Position numbers and translations under genes: made by a program
Assembly (NCBI RefSeq): GCF_019703515.2
Contig: NC_059346.1
Coordinates: forward strand, 50,141,501 to 50,205,500
DNA from: Myxocyprinus asiaticus
Lineage: Eukaryota; Chordata; Actinopteri; Cypriniformes; Catostomidae
Length of the DNA stretch: 64,000 bases
Direction: 5' to 3'
The notes under the pieces: generated by a model
What the model saw: the letters and a program-made list of their open reading frames with translations, nothing else
Databases searched by the model: none
What the model was told of the DNA's origin: nothing
In this document: positions 44,861 to 57,171 of the stretch, piece after piece
Numbering within the stretch: the first letter of the stretch is position 1
Layout of the letters: each line of letters begins with the position of its first letter

Positions 44861-46060
44861 AAAAAAATAAAACAACGCATCACTTTAGCCATTTACGCAT
44901 GAACATTTAGAGCAGAACTGTCCATTATTTTAGTGGAGTAACTGTGTTAACTGAGCTTCCCAGATGTGTTTCTCATGTTACACTTTATGTTCACATTAGG
45001 GACTATGAAGTTCTGTGAACTTGTGCATGTGTGTATGCACTTTAACCGGCAAAGTTTAAAAACCTCGTTATAGTGCAGCGGTTGATTGACAGAAGTTTCA
45101 CACTAAAACTCACTGGTTTCACCAGACTCAAACAAGGGGAGTTAAAAATCTGTCATTTATGTGCCATTATAATGGATGCTATGTCCCTCAATGCCCTAGT
45201 ACTTATAAAATGAAAACAAGTATGGCTGAAAAAAATAGATCATGACAGAGAGTGACTAATAAAGACATTTTTTCTAGCGCAACCTCTGAACATGATGCCA
45301 CACAAAAATCCCTAATGATTTAATCTCAGCACAAACACCACTAAGACGTGCACATCTACGTCAAAAAACTCAAATGTGAAAGTAAACCATAAATAGGCAA
45401 ACCATCAAAGGGTGTGCATATTATCTCACTAACTCGAATGAACAGCATAACAAAACAAATCAAAATGACGACAGACTTCCAGTGTTTATCAGACACTGTA
45501 ATCTTATACAAACCAATGCACCAACAACACAACACCTCAACAGCATACAATACAATTCATTGAAATGATGAACGGTGAACTTTAACTAATCAAACTAGCA
45601 GCATATTAGAAATAAATTGGTTTTAAAACTTACCAATGAAGTTCACTACGCAGGTCTACTCTGCACCCGGTAACTTCCGATGCTCATGTTAACAGCTTGA
45701 CATTAATATGATCAAAGCTTTTGATTGGCTGAGGGGCAAAGGCAAACTAGCCCCTCAGGCCATCATTGAACGCTTGTTGCACATGCGCATGGCATTCTCT
45801 AGATCTCCATTGATTAACATTGAGGATGAAGGGCTAGCCCCACGCACAGCAAATGAGAATGATTAAATGGCTTTTACGCAACATACCTTAATAATAATAG
45901 AATTTATCAAAAGAATATATACTTTTTTCTTGTATAATTTACATAAAACATGTTTAAGTTGCAGAAAATATATTATTTCTTAAAATAAATTTATGATGAT
46001 GCCATGCAATTTGCATAACAGTTCCACTTCCGGCAGGGCTTAGCCCCACTTGGCACTAAT
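44413..46060. mobile_element. Possible nested hAT-type insertion
   Basis: CAGTGGCGTCTCAGGGTCAT with TTAGTGTGGGGC on the left faces GCTTAGCCCCACTTGGCAC near 46055. CAGTGGCG starts are typical of hAT elements. A second AGGGCTAGCCCCACGC block near 45828 suggests internal duplication. No transposase frame is seen, and borders are approximate. Confidence 0.35.
44823..44855. repeat. (CA)n microsatellite
   Basis: Sixteen CA units followed by an A-rich stretch. Confidence 0.95.
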
Positions 46061-46207
46061 TAATGTGTAATTATATAATCCATATAAAGTAACCGTACTC
46101 TCATTATGAGTGTTTTAAAATGTAATTTAATCTAATTACAAGTATTTGATTTTCGGAATCTGTTTACACAATTCAAATTACATGTAATCCATAACTACTC
46201 TGCACTA

Positions 46208-46803
46208 GGAATTATCGACTGTTATCACTGAACCACTTTACTGCCTTTCTGTGAGGAATGTCTGAGCAGTTCGTCGAAAGGCTTTCATTTCGCACAGTAC
46301 ACAAAACAGTAGATTTGTCCTATTTGGCTTTAAGAATTAATGGTTTAGTCTTAAACACTCAAATCCATCATTAATATCTGCACTAGCTTAGTGTTCAGCA
46401 AACATGTACTGCCAAGTAGCATGTCAAACACCTCTTGTTATCTCTTTATTTCACTGCTCATCATTTAAATCATTTTTCAGTTAGCTTTTATGCACATTGA
46501 CCTATTTCTTAACACTATGCTTAGCATATGGCACTCATATCCCTCAGATTATACTGTCCTCATTCAACTCCACTCTAATTCCATCACATTTACAATATTC
46601 TAGGGACTTGTGGTTGGGAAGACACTGAGGACGAGAATTTTGTTAGTAAGCATTATTTGAAGCCTGGATAAAATGTAAAATACACAAGTGACAGATACTT
46701 GTTCAATATGTACAAGTTCAGTAAATTTTTGTTTTAAATAATACATAATTTGGTCAACAAACAGTACAATATGGAGTTAGTATAAAATTAAAATGTATAG
46801 ATA
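46208..46803. other. No gene recognised
   Basis: Non-repetitive AT-rich sequence without long open frames. Confidence 0.4.
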
Positions 46804-47298
46804 CAGTGACCCACAAAATATTTGAAAATTTGAGCCACATGTAAAAAAAAAAAAAAATTATAATAATAAAAAATAAAATGCACGAATGCCATTGCATTGG
46901 ATAACAAAATACCAAACCATGTTGCATCCACAAACAAATGATTATATTAGACCTTTTTATTTATTTATTTTATTTTTTTCAGAACTAACTTAAGTTGTCT
47001 TAGTCATTTTTAGAATTACCTTTTAACCAACTGGTCTCAGAGTAACCACAGGTGTAGTTCATCACACTAACTATGGACATGTTCCATAAATTTGACAACC
47101 AGGAAGTGCCTAAGTACTTAGATTTTATATCTTATATCTTAACTTTGATCAGTATATCTGTTTCACAAACTTCTTATCTGAAATGTTTTGCTTCAAGATC
47201 TTTCTTTAAAATGAATGCCACTTGATTTGAAACTTTGTTATCTAATGCAATGGCAATTACATTAAGTGTGGCTTAAGTGTACAAATAATAGTTGGGCT
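46804..47298. mobile_element. Non-autonomous element, family C copy 3
   Basis: After TA (46802-46803) the left end CAGTGACCCACAAAATATTT resembles CAGTGGCCCCCAAAAGTATT of copy 1. TGCCACTTGATTTGAAACTT and AAGTGTGGCTTAAGTGTACA near the right match copy 2. The last 20 bases of the right end are lost. Confidence 0.6.
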
Positions 47299-47798
47299 AA
47301 AGTAAAAATGTTGTAGATTCGTGCAGTCTTATGAAAACAATTTATTATAGTATGCATTTACATAAATATCTGAAAATAACCCAAGTTATGTCACTAACAC
47401 AATGAGATGACAAGCTTATTTTCACTACAGACTGAATCTGTTCATAATCACTTGCCTAAAAAACTTGAACTGAAACCGATCAGTTCATTTTAGTAAATTA
47501 CCACATCGAGCTGCCAGCTGTCACAGCATTCCCCACTAATATATCACAAGAACATCTTTAATTTTCCTTTACAGTTAAATTAAATTAAAACCAAAGTACT
47601 CTGAAGTGCTGTACTGTACCTTGCAACACGATTCACAGATGTTCCCATTAAGAACTGCCTTGAAGGATGACAGCTTGCTGTATTTCAAATAAGTGCTCTA
47701 GACAAAGCCTCTCATAAGAGGCTCAACTGAGAAATTTTGACATTTTCAGAGAACCCTTCATTTTTCAGATCCAACCATTATATCTCTGACAGCATATA
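47299..47798. other. No gene recognised
   Basis: Non-coding AT-rich interval ending in the TA target of the next element. Confidence 0.45.
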
Positions 47799-48620
47799 CA
47801 CTGATGAGCCAAAACATTATGACCACTCACAAGTGAAGAGAATAATGTTGATCAACTCCTAACAAGGCCACATGTCAAGGTCTGGGTAGATTAGATGGTA
47901 AGCGAACAATCAGTTCTTGTAGTCAGTGTGTTGAACGCAGGAGAAAAAAAAAAGGAGGCAGGAGTAAAGACCTGAGCGACTTTGACAAGGGCCAACTTGT
48001 TAAGGCCAGACAACTGAGTCTAAGCATCTCTGAAACAGCAAGCGTTGTTGGGTTGGGTGGGGTGTCTGTGTGTGCCGTTTACCTGGGGAAGTGATGGCAC
48101 CAGGATGCACTGTGGGAAGATGACAAGCTGGTGGAGGGAAGTGTGATGCTCTGGGCAATGTTCCACTGGGAAACCCTGGGTTTCATTCATGTGGACGTCA
48201 ATTTTACATGTACCACCTACCTAAACATCGTTGCAGACCAGGTACACCCCTTCAGCGCAATGGTATTCCCTGATGGCAGTGACCTCTTTCAGCAGGATAA
48301 TGTGCCCTGCCACACTGCACACATTGTTCAGGAATGGTTTGAGGAACATCATGAAGAGTTCAAGGTGTTGTCCTGACCTCCAGATTCCCCAGATCTTCAA
48401 TCCGACTGAGCATCTGTGGGATGTGCTGGACCAACAAGTCTGAACCATGGTGCTCCACCTCACAACTTACAGGATTTGACGGATCTGCTGCTTATGTCTT
48501 GGTGCCAAATACCACAGGACACCTGGTCTTGTAGAGTCAATGCCTCGGCGGGTAGGTGCTGTTTTGGTGGCACGCAGAGGACTAACAGCATATTAGGCAT
48601 AATGTTTTGGCTCATCAGTG
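47799..48620 (+). mobile_element. Internally deleted Tc1-like element with perfect 23-bp ends
   Basis: CACTGATGAGCCAAAACATT then ATG at the left is the exact reverse complement of the right end (48598-48620). Both are flanked by TA (47797-47798 and 48621-48622). At 822 bp it is shorter than a complete Tc1 element (usually 1.2-1.7 kb). The remaining centre encodes the C-terminal half of a transposase. The perfect ends suggest it could still be moved in trans by a related transposase. Confidence 0.88.
48095..48445 (+). pseudogene. Tc1-like transposase remnant
   Basis: GGSVMLW-like EGSVMLWAMFHW, then DLFQQDNVPCHTAHIVQEWF (second catalytic Asp) in the frame 48131-48376. The following PTEHLWDVL, carrying the catalytic Glu, is in another frame (48231-48443), so a frameshift lies near 48375. 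The first Asp region and the DNA-binding domain are deleted. Inactive. Confidence 0.8.
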
Positions 48621-50037
48621 TAGTGAATTAAAAAAATTTTATTGATAAACACGGTAGTAGAGAGAAGGAAATGGGATGGGCACATGACTGGGCTGGACTC
48701 TAACCTGGGTCTCCCATGGGTATCACTGCTTTATATTTCAGATGTTTTTATTGCTATTCTGACCATTTAAAAAAAAAAAAAGCACTTAAATTCAGACACA
48801 ATAAGCGCATTTTTTTTCTTCATATCTATGTCACTCTTTACTATATACACATTACCTCTCCATTTAACTTATGACATCTTGAAGAGCTCTATAATGTTCT
48901 GAAATGGGCACAATGCTTTGAAATAATATAAATGGTGACAAAACCACCTGAAAAACTGTTTTCATCAAGCGTCTTAAAATGCTATCACTTAAAAATAAAA
49001 AATAAAAATCAGTGCACAATTGCTTCGTTGTAAGACTGCAATGAACAATTATTTCCAGTAATGTGCTCCACCAATTCACTTAGAAGTCAGAAATGTGTTA
49101 TATGAAGTGAACTTTTTTACAATTTGAGAAACTGAAAACCTTTTAACCATAACCATTTTAATGTGTTCTCTTTTGCTAAATTTCAAATTATACTAATATT
49201 ACTTTTTCATGTAAAGCTACAAAGTGGGGAATGATAATTAATGGTTAGTGTTAGGATGTTATGGCATTACTTTTATATTATTTTTGCATTTTAAATTAGT
49301 GTAACTACTAATAATTTCAATCAATTTGTCAAAGACATAGGTTGCTCCTAGGTAGTTACTCAACCTAAAAGAGACATGCTATTTTAATGAATACCGCAAT
49401 TACCCATGACTGCCTATTTATAATGGTTAGAATTGTTTAGCTTATTTTGAAAATGTAACCACAGAACTTTCTTCCTTAGATTTTTCATCTTTTTATGCAT
49501 CCCTAGCAATTCCTGTTCTGAAATGTCATGCAAATGTAATGTTAAACTAAAGCTATAAGGTAATCAATTGATTGATTTTTGACATACTGAATTTTAAAAT
49601 GTTGAAATGTATACATTCAACATTTAATGTATGTATATCAAATTGAAACATTACAATAACAATATAAATAAGGTTTATAATTGCATTATTATTTGTCAAT
49701 GCATAAACAAAGACTGAACACTCATTTGCCAATTTCTAGGGGTTAAATTAAACTGTTGAAGTCATATAGTTAAGTTTGGTTTTATCAAATATTGTACGTT
49801 TTTCATCTATTTAGGCTCAATAAATGCCTGAGAAAATAACGAATGTGTAACTTGGGTGTAGATGATGTGCATCTTATGTGTGGATTGTGTTATGTGTAGC
49901 TCATTATGTGTTTGACAGCCAGTTGCCTCATGAAATTTCAGTGTGAAAATAATTAATCCTGTTATAGATTTGTCCTGATTTGCTGCATTATCTCTTTGAT
50001 TTAAAAAAATAAAAATAAAACATCAAAATATATCAAA
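48621..50037. other. No gene recognised
   Basis: AT-rich sequence with a poly-A run at 48769-48781. The 71-codon minus frame at 48864-49079 is unremarkable. No repeat with clear ends. Confidence 0.45.
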
Positions 50038-52250
50038 AGCCAATTTCTTATTCTTCTCATAACTGAGAAGCTTCTTTCTCAGGTAGTAGAGGAAGAGTGA
50101 GTGTCAGCTGCAATAGTCGGAAAAAGTTGGGATACCTGTCCTTACGTACTTCCTCTAAGTTTTTCTAAGGTGATCGGTGATGAGATGGTGCCCTTCAAAA
50201 GATCAAGTTCAGCTGTCACAAGCTGAGGGTGTATTTTAAGGCTTGCATACATGTCTAATAGTGTGCTGATGCCCTTTTTTTCACAAATGATTACAACATC
50301 ACATGCCACACTCAGGCCCATTGCTTCACTTGAAAATCTCCTGTCCAATTCATCCAGCATAGTGTCTAACACAGGGAGATACAGATGACATTTAAATGTG
50401 CGAGCTTCTGATTCCCAGTGTATTTCATTCTCATCTCGCTGACCAAGTGTGATTGATACTGTATGTACTGAGAAAGCAGGAGAGATGGTCTCGAGATTCT
50501 TTTATGTTTTAAAACAGATGGAGGGTCACTCTCTGACTCTGCACAAGCTGAAACAGCAACATCTTCGCAAAATGCTTTCATCTGCATCCACATTGCATCC
50601 CAAGACTCATCCTCTCTGCTTTGCTGGATATGTGTACTCAGGCTCTTGACTGCTGAGGCCGCATCAGCCATGGTTGTACTTGTGCTCTGCAACCTCTTAT
50701 GAGTTACGTGCACAACTCTGAGTATATCCTCGAGGACAATAATGCAAGTAATAAAGTGCAGGCTTGTCATGTGGTGATACAGTCCACTTGCCTCCACAGA
50801 CCACTTTTCCCCCTCTTCTTCCATTTCTTTCAAACAGCGATTGATGGCAGCATACTGTGATTTGACAGCATAGACACAACAATATTTGCCAGACCAACGT
50901 GTTTCACTTGGCTGTACAGTCTCCTTTGGCTTAAGAGCCAGTGCTTTCTGCATCATTAGAAACCTGTGATGGTTGCTTGGCTCAGCAAACATAGAGTACA
51001 GTTTGTCGATCACATTTAAAGAAGTTTTAATGTCTCTGTACACTGTGCATGATTAATCCAGAACAAGATTAAATTTATGCCCTTTGCAATGAACATACAC
51101 CACAAATGGTTACTCCTCTGTGATTCGTTGCTGAACTCCACCCAAATGCCCCGACATTACCGAGGCTCCATCGAATGACTGAGCAATTATGGGAATTTCC
51201 TGCAGCTCAATTTCTATTGCAATCCTTCCTTTATGCCACGAAAATACCTGCAGCATCATGGGAATCGTATCAGTCTATAAAGCACATGAATCACTCCTTA
51301 ATATGAAGCCCCTTAGTATATCTAATGCAAACAGAAAGTTGTTCAGTCTTTGAGGACTTTGCTTCATCAACGATGACCACGAGAAAACCGGTCTCATGTA
51401 TGGCATTTGATTTGTCCTCATGAATTTGCTCTGCACACAATGCAATGATTTCGTTCTGAAAGTCTTGGCTTGTGCAGTTAAAATATTTGGACTGCATGGA
51501 TTTGAAATCAGGATCGTACTTTGAGAAAAATGTGCATATGCCCAAATAATTTCGCCTTGCTTCTGAATCAACGTCTTCACGATGTCCACGGAAAGGCAGG
51601 CCTAATTTAGCAAGCAATTTTCCAATACCAGCAGACTTGCACAAATACTGTCGGTTTTTCTCTACTGCATCTTGATGGCTGTGGGATAATTTTGCTGCCA
51701 CAGATCCTGTTGCCTCAGCCTGTTGTAGCTTTCCTACATCTGCATGCTTGTTAAATGTGCATGTGATGAAGCATGTTTTATTAGCTTCTCAGACAGCTTT
51801 TTCCAATTCCGTGCCCCCGCTTTAGTATATAGTTCGTAGTGTCTGATCATGCAGCAACATTTGAAGTGGCGACAGCTAAATCAAAACACAGAAACTGAGT
51901 ATTCCATCCATGGATACTTTGAATAGTAAAAAGCTGAAAAGGCACAATTAATGTTGCCAATTTGGTGTTTAGGGAAAGAAGAAAGCTTGGGCTGTTTCAG
52001 GCCTGTCGTTTTTTCCCCGAGGTCGTTGATGTCCCCATCTGCGTTAACGGGTTGAGCAGCCAGCCCCCCTTCTGCCGACGTGGTTCCAAGGCAGGTGCTG
52101 CAGCTCACAGAGGCAGAAGCATTGTCCGTATCGCCAGCAAAGGAATCACCGGCAGCAGCGTCAGTACCAGCAACATTCTCCTCTTGAAAATAGTTAGTGG
52201 CTTCTGCATGTTTTGTTTTTGGTTTATAAAAAGAATGACAAATATCCATG
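50038..52250 (-). pseudogene. hAT-type transposase gene (TTF zinc finger, DUF4371, hAT dimerisation), decayed
   Basis: Minus-strand pieces line up as one protein resembling the fish ZMYM1-like/DUF4371 hAT group. A start is placed at 52250 (MDICHSFYKPKTKH). KQPKLSSFPKHQIGNINCAF and YYSKYPWMEYSVSV (about 51900-51985) lead into a TTF-type zinc finger (FSCRHF). The RNase H-like core follows, with VIVDEAKSSKTEQLSVCIRY (Asp near 51368) and AQSFDGASVMSGHLGG (Asp near 51171), CKGHKFNLVL, and PSETRWSGKY (about 50920). The C-terminal dimerisation motif ERSFSVMRRIRNW lies at about 50045-50080. Lesions: TGA after SVSVF (51876-51878), stops near 51113 and 51052, a frame change near 50370, and TGA in place of the Cys of CERSF. 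The sequence stops just after RNW at about 50038. No terminal repeats were found, so it is a truncated, dead copy. Confidence 0.85.
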
Positions 52251-52796
52251 TTGATCAGGTACAATTCTGTGCGTCTGTTTACAAAGTGGGAACAGAGCGA
52301 GATATGGCCGTGGCACACGATACTTTGAGACTTGCAAGAAAAATGCACGTCACGTGTAAAACACAATAGTGTCCTAGGTTTAAAAATAGTAATAATAAGA
52401 AATGATTTAAGTATTAAATACTTAATTCTACCCACTAAAACAATAAGAAAATAAAGAAAATATATTTGATATATTTTGTTGTTTTTTTTTATTTATTTTT
52501 ATTCACAGCTCATGAATTCATGACATTCAGAAGTTTGAGCTTTACGTTGGGCCGTTTTTTATAGTCTACAATTCAGCAGTCCTACAATAATGGCCATTAA
52601 TATGAAACAAGACCCAAACACGGCAGACTAAATGGACTTTAGAGCCACTCTAATGCCAGAATTTTCCAATAAAGTTCAAAAACAAGAGTGGCTGAAATTT
52701 GCTGTAATTACACAGCCATTTTGCTGTGCTAAACAACAGAGAGGGCACACAGACATGTTGGAGTTGGTATTTGTACTTATGTAGGGAAATACTATA
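52251..52796. other. Flank of the hAT pseudogene, no other gene
   Basis: A possible 5' flank of the hAT copy, then T-rich DNA (52480-52500). No inverted terminal repeat matching the other side was found. Confidence 0.4.
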
Positions 52797-52970
52797 ATTA
52801 TTTACTCACCCTCATGCAGATACAAAACCTGTATGACTTCTGTTACAAAAATAACAACAAAAAAAGCATCATAAAGGTATTATAAAAGTGGTCCACATGA
52901 CACGTGCACTATATTCCAAGTTTTCTGAAGACATTTGATAGCGACTGTGTGAGAAAGCATTTGTTGTACC
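52797..52970 (+). repeat. TTAA fold-back family fragment
   Basis: TTATTTACTCACCCTCATGC, CCTGTATGACTTCTGTTACA and GTGGTCCACATGACACGTGC follow the order of the left arm at 59790-59960. The 149-codon frame that starts here (52904-53353) begins in this repeat and shows no protein resemblance. Confidence 0.55.
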
Positions 52971-54146
52971 TCTCTGCATGTGCACTACTGATCAATAGAG
53001 ATGTTGACAAGAAGATGAATGTGCTGACCACCCAAAGCATTGTTTTTTACATTTGTCAGTTAGGGGAACAACAAGAAAATACCTTTATTCATCATTTAAA
53101 GCCAGAAAGACTGAGGGGGTGTAAACAGAGGATGGGGAACTATTTTCAAGGGCTGTTTATTGTGTGTGCATGTCTTAGTGTGACAGATAGAGAGCAGTTA
53201 ATGCAGGTAGTGCAGGGTAAGCATGATATGGATGTTAGAGTAAAAGGTCACCACTACCAGCATCCACCCAGCCACACGAACACTGCAGGGCTTTGTATGG
53301 GCATGGCCACATCTGTCACAAGTAATCTCATACACAAACATTATACCTCATAGACACATTATTGAGAATGAAAACAAAGACAGGCACAAAATGGCAATAA
53401 TATCATACCATACATTGTCCAATTTAAGACACTGATCTGCCGCACAGGCACATTAACTTTGTTAATGTTGGCTCATTGTATTCCGTAAAATGTCCAATCT
53501 GCTGCCTTTGACTCACATCAAAGAGCAATGTCATTACCACTACATCTGTGACTAATATGCAGCAAATGAGCGCTGTACTCTGTAGCTTTGATATATAATT
53601 TTTTGATTCGCCACTCAGTAATTCTCTTAAAGCCTTTGACCAAAATTACAGACTATGATCATTTAGAAAGCACCCGAGAAAAAGGCTCTCCCATTTGTTT
53701 GTTACCTTTAAAGTCAACATAAAACATTATTCGCTATCCATTTTTAATATGACATATTTCAGAGTAAATCTAAATATTTCATGGGACAAAAATGAAGGGC
53801 ACAAACTTTTGAGAAGGCTTTTGGACTGGTACGTGGAGACTGAAGGTCAAAATCACCATTAATAGCATCTCAATTTATCTTAACGTATTTGTTATTATTG
53901 CTGTAACTTTTATTATATTAACATTAACCTTTATTATATTATATTATATTAATACTAAACATTAAATTACTGCATTAAATATTGACGACATTTACAGGCT
54001 GCATTACATACATTATTAGCCTAAAACAATGCCTAAATAGTTTTTGGGCAGTCGGTTAGTACTATTTCTAGACTACATGTGACTTCAACCAAAATGGAAA
54101 GTGGTTTCAGAGATGGGGCAAGTTATTACATTTTGATTAAATATTA
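52971..54146. other. No gene; partly non-repetitive
   Basis: 53400-53700 is unique-looking with TAAT-type, CTTTGA and ACAATG-like transcription-factor words at moderate density. This is suggestive at best. 53880-53960 is a TATTA-rich tract. Confidence 0.35.
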
Positions 54147-54352
54147 CTGTGGAGGTGAGGGCGTGGTCTAGCGCCCGTCTGGGGAGAGAGAAGGACATCC
54201 ACCTGAGATGAACAGTGACTAATTATCGTTTCCATGTTCACAGTGAGAGTCAGGGGAGATAAAAGACGGCCCAGTCCATTCATCTCAGGTAGATGTCCTT
54301 ACCGCTTTCTCTCTCCCCAGTCAGGCGCTTGACCACACCCTCACCTCCACAG
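54147..54352. mobile_element. Harbinger-like MITE forming a hairpin
   Basis: The ends CTGTGGAGGTGAGGGCGTGG and, inverted from the right, CTGTGGAGGTGAGGGTGTGG are near-identical. Pairing continues through TCTGGGGAGAGAGA and GGACATC(C/T)ACCTGAGATGAA, giving arms of about 75 bp. TTA flanks both sides (54144-54146 and 54353-54355), matching the TWA target duplication of PIF/Harbinger elements. Length 206 bp, non-coding. Confidence 0.8.
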
Positions 54353-54920
54353 TTATCAAGACAAATTTCAATGGAATAACATATACTGGTGAATCATGCA
54401 CAATAAGACCATAAACATGCAATTAGGAAGTAAATGGTAAATTTTTATTTCATGTTGACTTTAAAAAGTCAACCCTTCATAAAATTATAGATTATAATTA
54501 ATACAATTGAAGAAATTTTTTCAGTACTGCAAGTTTGCTAAGTATCCAGACACTGGTGTCATCATAGAATCAGTCTATGTCCTTTTTATGAATCAGTCAA
54601 AAATAAAATAGCCCTACATAAAAAAATAAATAAAAAAAAACACATTGTTTTTTGCAGAAAACTGCCCAAGCCACTTGTTGAGAGACCATGAATTTTACTT
54701 TTTAAATAGCAGTAATCCAACAGGTACCCATTTGCACCATGCCAAATGGGCAACCTCCTTAAAACCCCTTATAAATTAATCACACATGTCAATTAGTAAG
54801 TCTGGTCTCATGAAAATGTTTGCAAAATTATATTACTTGATTCCTTACATGTACTGTAGCAGACCAAATGTGAAATTTCAACTGTTTGGTGCTAGAAACC
54901 CAAAAAGATAAGGTTTTTAA
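54353..54920. other. No gene recognised
   Basis: AT-rich sequence ending in TTAA (54917-54920), the border of the next repeat. Confidence 0.45.
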
Positions 54921-55270
54921 AGGGGTCATGTCATGAGGAATCAAATTTTCCTTGATATTTTAATATATAAGTGGTCATTCTATTATGAAAACATACTGTA
55001 AATTTCAAAACTCAAAACTTAATCCCCAATTTAATAAAAGCATTTATTGAAACCAAGCTGCAAAAATGCATCGTTCTCTACTTCCACGACTTCCCTACGT
55101 CATTTTGGGGCCCATCAATTCATGACTGCCTGTACAGCAACGACATCAACACCTACTTTACGTCGTCGCATCCTTGGCCCCACCCACTGGCGCTCAGTTC
55201 ATACTCTGAGAAAGAGAGACAGCAGGACAGACAGGCCTATTCCTGTTCACTATTTCTGAACACCAAAGGG
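54921..55270 (+). repeat. GGGGTCATG family, copy 2
   Basis: Starts AGGGGTCATGTCATGAGGAA after TTAA. AATTTTCCTTGATATTTTAA, AACATACTGTAAATTTCAAA and GGCCCCACCCACTGGCGCTC are inverse to 55-337. The 70-codon frame at 55047-55259 lies in it and is not a gene. Confidence 0.6.
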
Positions 55271-55445
55271 GACCCATCTGGACTATTTTGAATTATTTTT
55301 GTATATAAACTGCCGTGATACGTACAGTACAACAAGCTACATAAAAATCACTCAGCAAAAATCTATGCATAGTAAAGTGATGTCATCAGGTCTTCATTTC
55401 ATGGCAACACTGTACTCTCCCTCCACAATGGTATGAGTTATGAGC

Positions 55446-56601
55446 TAGGGGTGGTCGATATGACCAAAATCTTATATCACGATATGAGTAATTTATATCA
55501 CGATAACGTTATATATCGCGATACTGTAATTGTTTTCTGGAAAACCAATACAAATCGGTTAACATAAATAACTATATTGTAATGCCTATTTTTGGAAATA
55601 GTCAGTGAAATAAATACTTTTTAAATGAAAACTACTTCCTTTTACATAATTTTCTCTTTATTTAGAACTTGACAAAGTTAAAAATAAAATAAACACTGTT
55701 TTAAATCAACCTTACCATAATACTCAATTTCACATTATGCCACACTTCAGTATATGTTGTTGACCAGTTTTATTATAAACTTTTCTCAAGAAACTGAATA
55801 TCTTTTCAAAGCAAAGTAACAAAGAAAATATTACATAATTTTAGTAGAAAATACACAACGAAAATAACATGTCTTACAGAAAACAAATGTAAAATATATT
55901 TATAAACACTTCTTGCAAAAAAAATAAATAAAACAAAATAATTTAAAAAAGATGGAATTAATGCGGAGGACATCTTTTGCCGTTCATAATATTCTTCATT
56001 TTAAAGTGTTAAAACACATTGTTTGTATTACCACAAGTGATTATCACGCAACAGTTTGCAGATTCCATTTTTCTAATCTGTGTCAGCTTTTGTGAACCAG
56101 ATGTCGCACCTGTTTTAATAACAAGCTCCCCTTAATTTTCTTAACTTTTCTTTTGATCACATGTAGGTGTAGTCAAGCACACCTCGGAATGTTAAAGAGA
56201 TGATCCAGGTGTCTGGATCACAGTGACACTATCCCGGCAGAATGTGTCAGTCAGATCACAGTGGACTTCTGCATACTTCCCTGTAGAGCGCTCCGAACCG
56301 GCCCGCAAAATCAGAATTGCAAAGAATCAGCCACGAGTTTTGTGGGCGCGATTGCGCCATTGCCTGATCTGCATAATTCCTTTAGTGAATCTGCTGTTAA
56401 ACCAGCACAGGCAAATAATTGGCGGATTCATTCCCCGCTCAAGCCTGGTTTCAGTTTCACGTGAAGTGTACACCCGGATAGATACAGTCATGCTGCGCAC
56501 ATGGATATATACATATCGCGATATACACGATATAGCAAAATCTCTTTCGATTGACATTTTATATCGTTGCCACGATATATATCGTCATATCGCCAGCCCT
56601 A
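55446..56601. mobile_element. hAT-like element with ATATCG-rich inverted ends
   Basis: Left TAGGGGTGGTCGATATGACC and right, inverted, TAGGGCTGGCGATATGACGA. Both ends are followed by multiple ATATCACGATA/ATATCGCGATA words (55480-55525 and 56510-56590). The TAGGG(G/C)TGG ends fit hAT non-autonomous elements of teleosts. The flanking 8 bases do not match (ttatgagc, atctaatc). The 171-codon plus frame at 56223-56738 runs out of the element and is not recognisable as a transposase. Confidence 0.65.
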
Positions 56602-57145
56602 ATCTAATCATAAAGAGCACCATTATAACACGGTGCTTTACCCACAAAGGAACAGTACTGCAAATTATTCTCCCCATCTACTGTGCTCAAGACTCTGTTA
56701 AAAGCCTAGTATATTGTTCTCTACATTGTCTCACTTGAACAGGTCTTCCCAGCAAAAGAATTACTCACAGATGGAGTGAATGGATGAACTCACCACCCAT
56801 GTCTACTATGTAGGTTAGATTTAGAGAGACTGAGAGGCACTTAGCGCATTCGTGGCAGACTGGAGTATAACCTGCCAGGCGAGAGGCATTTGCTAAAACA
56901 AAACCAAAGGCAGCATAATCACAATGCAATCATGCTCTGATTAGAGAAAATGAGGTGGAGGCATAATGGAACGTTCTGTTAGGTTTAAGCAAGAGAAAAA
57001 AGCCAGGGTTAGGTGAAATGGAAAATACGAAGGCATTCGATCATTCAGCACCTATTTATATGGAGGGAAGGGGTATGTTTAGAGTTTCATGCTACAATAC
57101 TACTCATTTGCTGTATGAAGTTTGTATACTGTGGACAGTATGCAA
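56602..57145. other. No gene recognised
   Basis: Non-repetitive, moderately AT-rich. No frame or RNA gene is supported. Confidence 0.4.
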
Positions 57146-57171
57146 GTTAGGGTTAACCCTAACCCTAACCC
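57146..57171. repeat. Short interstitial telomere-like motif, head-to-head
   Basis: GTTAGGGTTAACCCTAACCC then TAACCC: one TTAGGG followed directly by three CCCTAA units. The head-to-head order is that expected at a telomere fusion, but at 26 bp it may be chance or a repair insertion. Confidence 0.6.

Larger units (their letters stand above)
44073..46207. mobile_element. Old TIR element with AGTGCTGGGTAGATTA end, probably interrupted
   Basis: Left CAGTGCTGGGTAGATTATGT and right, inverted, TAGTGCAGAGTAGTTATGGA with TACATGTAATTTGAATTG further in are ends of one teleost element whose usual body is rich in GTAATC/GATTAC. Here the ends are 2.1 kb apart because a second insertion (44413 to about 46060) appears to separate them. 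Microsatellites (GT)n 44319-44343 and (CA)n 44823-44855 lie within. Confidence 0.5.

Noticed and set aside
52904..53353. 149-codon plus-strand frame
   Set aside because: Its start lies inside a TTAA fold-back fragment and the peptide resembles no family; no splice or codon evidence.
56223..56738. 171-codon plus-strand frame
   Set aside because: Starts inside an hAT-like element and runs past its end; no transposase motif.
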